In this document: positions 5,605 to 11,775 of the stretch, in pieces
Position numbering within the stretch: position 1 is the first letter of the stretch
Layout: each line of letters begins with the position of its first letter
Assembly: GCA_964637655.1 (NCBI GenBank)
Contig: CAZWUZ010000063.1
Coordinates: forward strand, 1-14,901
DNA from: CAZWUZ01 sp964637655 [NCBI: uncultured bacterium]
Lineage (GTDB): Bacteria > DAOPZR01
Reading direction: 5' to 3'
Length of the DNA: 14,901 bases
Program-made: the position numbers and the translations under genes
The notes under the pieces: generated by a model
The model's database searches: none
What the model was told of the DNA's origin: nothing
The model's input: only the letters and a program-made list of their open reading frames with translations

Positions 5605-7695
5605 ATGGTCAAGGTACTGAAACGCAAGCAGGTGAAGGGCGGTGACAGCACGGATCTGGCGCTGCTGGTCAACGCGATGTCCTCGGCGGCACAGCAGCCG
5701 TGGGACAAGAAGAAGGTCATCGACGCGCTGCTCACCGAGACGGAACTCAACCTGATGGCGGCGCACCAGGTGGCGGACACCGTCGAGCAGCAGATCCGGG
5801 CCGCCAACATGACGGTGGTGACCACCTCGCTCATCCGCGAACTGGTCGACGCGGAACTGTTCAAGCGCGGGCTGAACAAGACGCTCAAGCAGCACACGCG
5901 CGTCGGCATGCCCGTCTACGACATCGAGAAACTGATTTTCGAGACCAACCGCGAGAACGCCAACATCCGGCACAACCCCGAGAGCATCAACCTGACCATG
6001 GCGGAGATCATGCTCAAGGAATTCGCCATGCAGAAGGTCTTCTCCGAGTTCGTCGGGGACGCCCACCTCAAGGGGGACATCCACATCCACGATCTCGGCA
6101 TGATCGACCGCCCCTACTGCTCGGGGCAGTCGCTCGAATACGTCAAGAAGTACGGGCTCAACCTGCCGGGGATCACCTCGGTCTCCGGCCCGGCGAAGCA
6201 CGCGACGGTGCTGCTCGGGCACATGCTCAAGATGACCTCGGTGCTGCAGAACCATTTCTCCGGCGCCATCGGCTGGGACGCGGTCAACCTGTTCTTCGCG
6301 CCCTACCTCGAGGAGGCCACGGACGACGAGTTGCGGCAGCTGTCGCAGATGATGATCTTCGAGTTCAACCAGCTGGCGGGGGGGCGCGGCGGACAGGTCG
6401 CGTTTACCGACGTCAACCTCTACTGGGAGGTACCGGACCATTTCGCCGAGGTGCCGGCCATCGGCCCGGGCGGAGAATTCACCGGGCGCACCTACGGCAG
6501 TTACGAGAAGACGGCGCAGCGCTTCGTCAACGCGCTCATCGACGTCTATATGCAGGGTGATGCCAACGGCACCCCGTTCTTTTTCCCCAAGCCGCTGGTG
6601 CATATCACCGAGAAGTTCTTCAAGACGGCGGGGCACGAGGCCTTCCTGCGCCGCCTGTGCGAACTGGCGGTGGTCAAGGGGAACACCTACTTCGTTTTCG
6701 ACCGCGGCAACATGGCGAAGATCAGCGAGTGCTGCCGCCTGTCATTCGAACTGTCGGCGGAGGACATCGCCGAGGCGAAGACCCCGTGGAAGATGCGTTT
6801 CTCGGCGCTGCAGAACGTCACGCTCAACCTGCCGCGCGCGGGCTACAAGGCGGCGGGGAACGAGGAGAAACTCTACGCGGAACTCGACCGGCTGGTCGAG
6901 CTGGCGGTTTTCGCGCACAAGGAGAAGCGCAACTTCATCGAGCGCATCCTCGACGCGGGGAAGGGGAGCGCGCTGGCGATGCTGCTCATCGACCATGACG
7001 GCGAGCCCTACTACCGCCTGCGCAAGAGCGCCTACCTTATCGGCCTGCTCGGGCTCAACGAACTGGTGCAGACGATGACGGGCGAGCAGCTGCACGAGTC
7101 GCGGGCGGCCTACCGGCTCGGCATGAAGGTCATCGCCCATATCAACCTGAAGACCAAGCAACTGGCGAAGGAACTCGGGCTGAAACTGGTGCTCGAGCAG
7201 ACGCCGGCGGAATCGACCGCGATGCGCATGGCCAAGCTCGACCTGCGCTACTACCCGGAGCAGACGAAGGAGGTCATCAAGGGCAGCTTCGAACATGATG
7301 AACTCTACTACACCAACTCGACCTTCCTGGCCAACGACGCGCCGGTGAGTTTTGTCGAGCGCATCGTCAAGGAGGGGCGTATCCATCCGCTGATCACCGC
7401 GGGAGCGATCACCCACGTCTGGATGGGCGAGCATCAGCCGGCGCCCGAGGCGGTGGCGGAGGTGGTGCGCAAGACGTTCACTGACTCGCAGAACGCGCAG
7501 ATCGCCTTTTCGCCCGAGTTCACCACCTGCGAGGACTGCGGGCGGCTGACCCGCGGCCTGCATGAGGCCTGTCCCGCCTGCGGCTCGAAGAAAGTGGACG
7601 GGGTGACGCGCATCACCGGGTATTTCACCAAGATCTCATCGTGGAACAAGGGGAAGCGCGGGGAACTGCGCGACCGCCAGCGGAGGACGGTGTAG
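5605..7695 (+). CDS. nrdD: Anaerobic (class III) ribonucleoside-triphosphate reductase, NrdD2-like
   Basis: The 696-aa product has a divergent ATP-cone N-terminus (about 1-100; WDKKKVIDALLTET), then the ten-stranded barrel with C172 (RPYCSG) and C376/C377 as candidate active-site cysteines. The zinc ribbon is C642, C645, C656, C659. The C-terminal glycyl-radical loop is RITGYF with radical Gly672. It reduces NTPs to dNTPs without oxygen, after radical generation by the SAM enzyme NrdG, which is not in this window. N-terminus and overall style resemble the deltaproteobacterial-type enzymes that use a redoxin rather than formate as reductant; that subclass assignment is my inference, supported by the redoxin gene immediately downstream. 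ATG 5605 has GGAGG at 5595-5599. Confidence 0.93.
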   Translation: MVKVLKRKQVKGGDSTDLALLVNAMSSAAQQPWDKKKVIDALLTETELNLMAAHQVADTVEQQIRAANMTVVTTSLIRELVDAELFKRGLNKTLKQHTRVGMPVYDIEKLIFETNRENANIRHNPESINLTMAEIMLKEFAMQKVFSEFVGDAHLKGDIHIHDLGMIDRPYCSGQSLEYVKKYGLNLPGITSVSGPAKHATVLLGHMLKMTSVLQNHFSGAIGWDAVNLFFAPYLEEATDDELRQLSQMMIFEFNQLAGGRGGQVAFTDVNLYWEVPDHFAEVPAIGPGGEFTGRTYGSYEKTAQRFVNALIDVYMQGDANGTPFFFPKPLVHITEKFFKTAGHEAFLRRLCELAVVKGNTYFVFDRGNMAKISECCRLSFELSAEDIAEAKTPWKMRFSALQNVTLNLPRAGYKAAGNEEKLYAELDRLVELAVFAHKEKRNFIERILDAGKGSALAMLLIDHDGEPYYRLRKSAYLIGLLGLNELVQTMTGEQLHESRAAYRLGMKVIAHINLKTKQLAKELGLKLVLEQTPAESTAMRMAKLDLRYYPEQTKEVIKGSFEHDELYYTNSTFLANDAPVSFVERIVKEGRIHPLITAGAITHVWMGEHQPAPEAVAEVVRKTFTDSQNAQIAFSPEFTTCEDCGRLTRGLHEACPACGSKKVDGVTRITGYFTKISSWNKGKRGELRDRQRRTV

Positions 7696-7697
7696 CC

Positions 7698-7982
7698 ATG
7701 GCCATCAAATTCTTTCTGAAAAAAAACTGCGACAAGTGTGTCTACGCCAAGGAGAAGACGAAGCATCTGGCGGAGCAGATCGCCTTCTTCGACGTCGAAA
7801 CGCGTGACGGACTGGCCGAGTCGATGCTCTACGACGTGCAGGCGCTCCCGGCCATCATCGTCACCGGCGAGGACGACGAGGAAACCATGTCGTGGCGCGG
7901 CGGTGAGAACCATACGCAGCCCCTCCTCGCCTTCCTGAAGAAACTCGAACAGCGCTGCGCGGCGGCTCCCGCCACGGCATGA
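7698..7982 (+). CDS. Glutaredoxin/NrdH-like redoxin
   Basis: This 94-aa protein starts [14 protein letters not shown]: a beta strand running into a C11-D-K-C14 active site, as in glutaredoxin/thioredoxin-fold proteins. Pro51 (ALPAII) fits the cis-proline beside the active site. The CDKC sequence is neither the CPYC of glutaredoxin nor the WCGPC of thioredoxin, so I stay at fold level. ATG 7698 lies 2 bases after the nrdD stop, with GGAGG inside the nrdD end (7682-7686); its stop overlaps the dut start (ATGA). Position directly behind a class III reductase suggests it supplies electrons to NrdD. It has no signal peptide and should be cytosolic. Confidence 0.82.
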   Translation: MAIKFFLKKNCDKCVYAKEKTKHLAEQIAFFDVETRDGLAESMLYDVQALPAIIVTGEDDEETMSWRGGENHTQPLLAFLKKLEQRCAAAPATA

Positions 7983-8404
7983 AGGTTCGCCTGCGCCGCG
8001 TGCGCGAGGTGGAACTCCCCGCCTACGCGCATGCGGGCGACGCGGGGATGGATGTCACCAATGCGGGGGAGGCGGTCACTCTGCTCCCCGGCGCGCGGGC
8101 CATGCTGCCGACGGGACTGATGCTCGAAGTGCCCCCGGGATATGAGGTGCAGGTGCGTCCGCGCAGCGGCCTGGCGCTCAAGCGCGGGTTGACAGTGCTC
8201 AATACGCCGGGTACAATCGATGCCGGCTACCGGGGGGAAGTGGGGGTCATCCTCTGCAACCTCTCCGCGGAGGCCCAGACCGTGGCGGCCGGGGAGCGCA
8301 TCGCGCAACTCGTTTTGCACCGGTTTGAACCCATCGAATGGGAGGAAACCGGCGCGCTCTCCGCCACGACACGCGGCGCGGGCGGGTTCGGCAGCACGGG
8401 ATGA
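7979..8404 (+). CDS. dut: Deoxyuridine 5'-triphosphate nucleotidohydrolase (dUTPase)
   Basis: All five motifs of trimeric dUTPases are present in the 141-aa product: I AGDAGMDV (19-26), II PRSGLA (61-66), [19 protein letters not shown] (75-90, catalytic D81 and uracil-stacking Y84), [10 protein letters not shown] (105-112), and [11 protein letters not shown] (132-141) at the extreme C-terminus. It hydrolyses dUTP to dUMP and pyrophosphate, keeping uracil out of DNA and feeding dUMP to the ThyX encoded upstream. The start overlaps the redoxin stop (ATGA, 7979-7982) and the stop overlaps the next start (8401-8404). With no Shine-Dalgarno sequence of its own, translation is probably coupled. Confidence 0.95.
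   Translation: MKVRLRRVREVELPAYAHAGDAGMDVTNAGEAVTLLPGARAMLPTGLMLEVPPGYEVQVRPRSGLALKRGLTVLNTPGTIDAGYRGEVGVILCNLSAEAQTVAAGERIAQLVLHRFEPIEWEETGALSATTRGAGGFGSTG
8189..8217 (+). promoter_or_regulatory. Consensus-like sigma70 promoter inside dut
   Basis: TTGACA (8189-8194, perfect), exactly 17 bp, TACAAT (8212-8217, five of six) lie within codons for motif III of dUTPase. The expected start is about 8224. It could transcribe the membrane protein at 8401 and the epimerase at 8879 independently of the dNTP operon. It uses a TTG leucine codon, uncommon here where CTG/CTC dominate. Confidence 0.5.
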
Positions 8405-8874
8405 GCAAGGTAGACCAGTGGCAGCGCTGGGAACGCATCGTTCTCACCTACGGGTTCACCATCTGGACGGCGGCGGTCATGGTCGCCCTGTCGCAGGTGC
8501 ACGCGTTCTTCTCGCTGATTTACCTTTTCCTGCTGCTCTTTTTCCTGGTGCTCGACCGCTATTTGCGCTGCACGCGCTGCGTCTACTACGGCACCCCCTG
8601 CCACTGTTTCGGCGGGCTGATCGCCAAGCCGCTCTTCCGCCCGCGCGAACAGGAAAAGGAAAACATCGACGACATCATGGCGGCGGTGCTGCTCGGCGTC
8701 TTTCTCGCCTTCCCGCTGCTCGTCTTCCTGCTGCTGGCGGACAATCTGGAGTGGTCGACGCGCCTGCTGCTGACCGGCGTGCAACTGTTCCTCGCCGGCG
8801 GCTGGCTGGCGCTGCACCGGCTGCGCGGCTGCCGCCAGTGCAAGAACACCTCCTGCCGCCTCTACAAAGAGTAG
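8401..8874 (+). CDS. Unrecognised four-helix membrane protein with two cysteine clusters
   Basis: I do not recognise this 157-aa protein. Hydrophobicity suggests four helices in two hairpins: about 13-31 and 35-52, then 93-114 and 118-140. After the first hairpin comes C57-x2-C60-x6-C67-x-C69; after the second, near the C-terminus, C144-x2-C147-x4-C152. The basic stretches around the clusters (DRYLR before, [11 protein letters not shown] after the first) suggest both face the cytosol, where seven cysteines could bind zinc or an Fe-S cluster, or act in thiol redox chemistry. It overlaps the dut stop by 4 bp (ATGA) and precedes the epimerase by 4 bp, so it is co-transcribed; an internal dut promoter may drive it separately. 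Function unknown. Confidence 0.75.
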   Translation: MSKVDQWQRWERIVLTYGFTIWTAAVMVALSQVHAFFSLIYLFLLLFFLVLDRYLRCTRCVYYGTPCHCFGGLIAKPLFRPREQEKENIDDIMAAVLLGVFLAFPLLVFLLLADNLEWSTRLLLTGVQLFLAGGWLALHRLRGCRQCKNTSCRLYKE

Positions 8875-8878
8875 CGGC

Positions 8879-9925
8879 ATGCGCGTCCTCGTTATCGGCG
8901 GGGCGGGCTTCATCGGCTGTCATCTCGCCCGCCATCATCTCGACCGCGGCGACACGGTCACCATCCTCGACAATTTCTCGCGTTTCGGCAGTGACCTGAA
9001 CGCCGCCTGGCTGCAGGACGCGGGCGGCGACCGCCTGCGCGTGGTGCGGGCGGACATCACGGAGTTCAGCGACGGGCTGCGCGCGGCGGTGGACAACAGC
9101 GACCTGGTCTACCACATGGCCGCGCAGGTGGCGGTAACGACTTCGGTGGCCGACCCGCGCGACGATTTCCGCATCAATGCCCTCGGGACCTTCAACGTGC
9201 TCGAGGCGGTGCGCCTCGCGGCGTCGCGTCCCCCGCTCTTTTTCGCCTCGACCAACAAGGTCTACGGCGGCATGGAGGACGTGCAGATCATTGAGCGCGA
9301 CGGGCGCTATGCCTACCGCGACTATCCCGGCGGCATCAGCGAACAGCAGCCGCTCGACTTCCACTCCCCCTACGGCTGCAGCAAGGGGGCGGCCGACCAG
9401 TACGTCCGTGATTATGCGCGCATCTATAACCTGCGCACGGTGGTTTTCCGCCAGTCATGCATTTACGGCACGCGGCAGTTCGGGGTCGAGGACCAGGGGT
9501 GGATCGCCCACTTCATCATTGCCGTGCAGCGCGGCCGGCCGCTCACCGTCTACGGCGACGGCAGGCAGGTGCGCGACGTGCTCTACATCGACGATCTCGT
9601 GGCGGCGTATGCTGCGGCGTATGCCCGGCTCGACACGGCGGCGGGGAAGATCTACAATGTCGGCGGCGGCCCGGAGAATGTCCTGTCGCTGCGCGACCTG
9701 CTCGCGCTGCACAGCGAGCGGGCGGGGCGTGAGATTGTGCCGCAGTTCGGCCCGGTGCGCCCCGGCGACCAGCCCGTCTATGTCAGCGCCATCGACCAGG
9801 CGGCGCGGGAACTGGGCTGGCGGCCGCAGGTCGGCGCCCGCGCGGGGGTGGCCCGCCTTGCCGACTGGGTGCAGGCGCATGCCGCCCTCTTCGACGGACT
9901 GTTCGGACTGACGGCGCAATCCTGA
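8879..9925 (+). CDS. CDP-paratose 2-epimerase-like NAD-dependent epimerase
   Basis: The 348-aa product is an extended short-chain dehydrogenase with GGAGFIGCH (7-15) as NAD motif, STNKVYG around the catalytic Ser/Thr, and Y165-GCS-K169. The stretch LDFHSPYGCSKGAADQYV, followed by VFRQSCIYGTRQFG and DQGWIAHF, is very close to what I recall of CDP-paratose/tyvelose 2-epimerase (RfbE/TyvE), which converts CDP-paratose to CDP-tyvelose for O-antigen. Many relatives lie outside classical O-antigen loci and have untested substrates, so the sugar is uncertain. No other CDP-dideoxyhexose genes are present. The ATG is 4 bp after the previous stop with only a weak AAAGAG upstream, consistent with reinitiation. 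Confidence 0.82.
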   Translation: MRVLVIGGAGFIGCHLARHHLDRGDTVTILDNFSRFGSDLNAAWLQDAGGDRLRVVRADITEFSDGLRAAVDNSDLVYHMAAQVAVTTSVADPRDDFRINALGTFNVLEAVRLAASRPPLFFASTNKVYGGMEDVQIIERDGRYAYRDYPGGISEQQPLDFHSPYGCSKGAADQYVRDYARIYNLRTVVFRQSCIYGTRQFGVEDQGWIAHFIIAVQRGRPLTVYGDGRQVRDVLYIDDLVAAYAAAYARLDTAAGKIYNVGGGPENVLSLRDLLALHSERAGREIVPQFGPVRPGDQPVYVSAIDQAARELGWRPQVGARAGVARLADWVQAHAALFDGLFGLTAQS

Positions 9926-9929
9926 CGGT

Positions 9930-9958
9930 TTGACAGTCCTGCCGCATCCTGCTAAAAT
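9930..9958 (+). promoter_or_regulatory. Strong sigma70 promoter of efp
   Basis: TTGACA (9930-9935, perfect), 17 bp, TAAAAT (9953-9958, five of six). The start near 9965 leaves about 45 nt of leader ending in GGAGGT (9997-10002), seven bases before the ATG. This is the best leadered promoter in the window. Confidence 0.75.
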
Positions 9959-9970
9959 ACGGTTATCAGA

Positions 9971-9989
9971 ACGACAAGCGAGTTGTCGT
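9971..9989 (+). other. Hairpin in the efp 5' leader
   Basis: ACGACAA (9971-9977), loop GCGAG, TTGTCGT (9983-9989) form a perfect 7-bp inverted repeat a few bases after the predicted transcription start and 8 bases before GGAGGT. It leaves the Shine-Dalgarno free, so it may protect the 5' end, or be an operator. Confidence 0.5.
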
Positions 9990-10009
9990 GTCATATGGAG
10001 GTCAGAGGT

Positions 10010-10570
10010 ATGCAGATTCAGGCGACACTGCTGCGGCCGGGGATGATCATCAACCACAACGGGGTGCTGCACAGCATCGTGCAGGCCCACCACCATACCC
10101 CGGGCAACCTGCGCGGCATGATGCAGGTCAAGATGCGCAACCTCAAGTCGGGCAACTCGACCGAGTTCCGTTTCCGCTCGGAGGACCGGGTGGAAAAGGT
10201 GGCACTCGACCAGCAGCAGCTCGAGTATTTGTACGCCGACGGCGACCTGCACTACTTCATGAACACCGAAAACTTCGAGCAGTTCCCGCTGACCGCGGAA
10301 CTGCTGGGCGACAACGTCGCCTACCTGCTCCCCAACGTGCTTTTCGATGTCACCTTTCACGAGGGGGCGCCGGTGGCGGTGGAACCCCCGCAGACGATGA
10401 TCATGGAAGTGGTCGAAACCGACCCGGTGATCAAGGGGGCGACGGTCACCGCCTCGAAAAAGCCGGCGAAACTCGAAACGGGACTGGTGGTGCAGGTGCC
10501 GCAGTTCGTCGATGTCGGCACGAAGATCAAGATTGACACGCGCGAGAATACCTATCTCGACCGCGCCTGA
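10010..10570 (+). CDS. efp: Translation elongation factor P
   Basis: The 186-aa protein aligns over the usual three-domain EF-P length. It has the KOW-like N-terminus (LLRPGMIINHNG), the central FMNTENFEQ stretch and a C-terminal OB domain ending in an ETGLVVQVPQFVDVGTKI-type segment. EF-P relieves ribosomes stalled at polyproline. The domain I tip reads T30-P31-G32-N33-L34-R35, so the residue aligning with modified Lys34 (E. coli) or Arg32 (P. aeruginosa) is Asn33, with Arg35 two further on. Neither EpmA/B nor EarP modification could act at Asn33. ATG 10010 with GGAGGT is clearly the start; an upstream in-frame start at 9983 would add residues from the leader. The CpXC gene follows after 22 bp. 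Confidence 0.93.
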   Translation: MQIQATLLRPGMIINHNGVLHSIVQAHHHTPGNLRGMMQVKMRNLKSGNSTEFRFRSEDRVEKVALDQQQLEYLYADGDLHYFMNTENFEQFPLTAELLGDNVAYLLPNVLFDVTFHEGAPVAVEPPQTMIMEVVETDPVIKGATVTASKKPAKLETGLVVQVPQFVDVGTKIKIDTRENTYLDRA

Positions 10571-10592
10571 CGCGCGGCGGAACGGACGACCC

Positions 10593-11042
10593 ATGACCCT
10601 CTCGAGCGGCAGCGAACAGACGCTCCCCTGCCCGCAGTGCCGGCAGCTCAACCCGGTGCTGCTCTGGGAGCGCATCGTGCTCGAGGAGAAGCCGGAACTG
10701 CGCGACGCGCTGTTCAACGGCGAGCTCAACGTCTACCAGTGTCCCGCCTGCGGCGAGACGGCGTACGTCGCCGCCCCGCTCCTCTACCACGACCTGGGCA
10801 AGAACTATGCCGTGCAGTACCTGCCGGCGCAGATGCTGGAAAACGGCTCCGTGGCGGAACTCTTCGGGCGCGACGGGCAGCCGCGCGGTGCGGGGGGCGG
10901 GCTGGTGCCGCACGTGGTCTTCGACCCGGCGGAACTGCTGCGCTACATCGCCTTCCGCGAACTGCTCGAACATGCCGCGGTGCATGGCGAGAGCGCGGTC
11001 GCGACCCCGCCGCGGAAGTCATCCCTCATCATCACCGACTGA
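10593..11042 (+). CDS. CpXC-domain protein
   Basis: The 149-aa product has two zinc-knuckle-like pairs, C13-PQ-C16 and C50-PA-C53-G. Between them is the WERIVLEEKPELRDALFNGELN pattern seen in CpXC-domain proteins (a poorly characterised bacterial family named for its CPxC motif). The four cysteines probably bind one zinc ion. The last 25 residues look unstructured. ATG 10593 follows efp by 22 bp with only a weak purine run (GGAACGGA), so it probably shares the efp transcript. I know of no established function. Confidence 0.75.
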   Translation: MTLSSGSEQTLPCPQCRQLNPVLLWERIVLEEKPELRDALFNGELNVYQCPACGETAYVAAPLLYHDLGKNYAVQYLPAQMLENGSVAELFGRDGQPRGAGGGLVPHVVFDPAELLRYIAFRELLEHAAVHGESAVATPPRKSSLIITD

Positions 11043-11053
11043 CCCTCTCCGGA

Positions 11054-11082
11054 TTGACAGCGACGGCGCCGCAGGGCACAAT
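11054..11082 (+). promoter_or_regulatory. Promoter of the HAD-GT4 pair, probably giving a leaderless mRNA
   Basis: TTGACA (11054-11059, perfect), 17 bp, CACAAT (11077-11082, 4/6). Only six bases separate the -10 from the ATG at 11089, which is where transcription would start. No Shine-Dalgarno fits between. Confidence 0.6.
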
Positions 11083-11088
11083 ACGTCC

Positions 11089-11775
11089 ATGGCACGCCTG
11101 CTCCTCTTCGATATCGACGGCACTCTGCTCGACGCGGCGGGGAGCGGTCTGCGCGCGCTCGACCGCGTCATGGCGGAAACCTACGGGGCGACTGCGGCCT
11201 CGACCGGGGTGGAATTCGTCGGCTGCACCGACCTCTCCATCTGGCACGGGGTCTTCGACAAATGCGGACTGGGCACGGAGCGGTTTGCGCAGGATCGCGG
11301 GTTGCTCGAAGAACGCTACCTGACGCTGCTGCAGGAGGAACTCGCGGTGCGGCAGGTGCGGGTCATGGCCGGCTACCCGGCATTGCTCGACGAATGTGCG
11401 GCGCGCGGACTGACGGTCGGGCTGCTGACGGGCAACCTGCGGCGCGGCGGCTATGCCAAGCTTGTTGCCACCGGCCTGGACGGCTACTTTCCCTTCGGCG
11501 GTTTCGGCGACGACGATACCGACCGCGCGGCGCTGCTGCCGCGCGCGCTGGCGGCGGCGCAGGCGCATACCGGGGTGATGTTCGCCCCGGCAGAGACGGT
11601 GCTTATCGGCGACACGCTGCATGATTACCGCTGCGCGCGCAGCGGCGGTGCGAAGGTGCTGCTGGTGGCGACGGGACACGTGCCGGCGGGCGTGCTGCGC
11701 GCGGCGCAGCCCGACCTCTACTTCGACGACTGTTCCGTCACCGGCGCGGTCGCGGACGCGCTGGCGCGCTGCTGA
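11089..11775 (+). CDS. HAD-superfamily hydrolase (phosphoglycolate phosphatase-like)
   Basis: The 228-aa product has all HAD motifs: I FDIDGTLL with nucleophile D8 and D10, II T114 (LLTGN), III K124, IV GDTLHD with D175 and D179. An alpha-helical cap lies between motifs I and II, and the FVGCTDLSIWHGVF stretch resembles the G-x-TD segment of small-molecule phosphatases annotated as phosphoglycolate phosphatase-like. It probably dephosphorylates a small cytosolic metabolite; the substrate is unknown. The stop shares one base with the start of the glycosyltransferase (TGATG, 11773-11777), so the two are translationally coupled, and a sugar phosphate is a fair guess. Confidence 0.87.
   Translation: MARLLLFDIDGTLLDAAGSGLRALDRVMAETYGATAASTGVEFVGCTDLSIWHGVFDKCGLGTERFAQDRGLLEERYLTLLQEELAVRQVRVMAGYPALLDECAARGLTVGLLTGNLRRGGYAKLVATGLDGYFPFGGFGDDDTDRAALLPRALAAAQAHTGVMFAPAETVLIGDTLHDYRCARSGGAKVLLVATGHVPAGVLRAAQPDLYFDDCSVTGAVADALARC

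Noticed and set aside
5296-6636. 446-codon open frame on the minus strand
   Set aside because: Shadow of thyX and nrdD; composition is Arg/Leu/Val/Asp-rich without domain features, and there is no ribosome-binding site.
9905-9939. GGACTG/CAGTCC inverted repeat at the end of the 8879 gene
   Set aside because: Arms are only 6 bp with 23 bases between, and the right arm overlaps the efp -35 box; chance is likely and no T-run follows.
10533-10560. TTGACA near the end of efp as a promoter for the CpXC gene
   Set aside because: The nearest TATAAT-like hexamer (TATCTC) is only about 14 bp away and poor, so I see no usable promoter.
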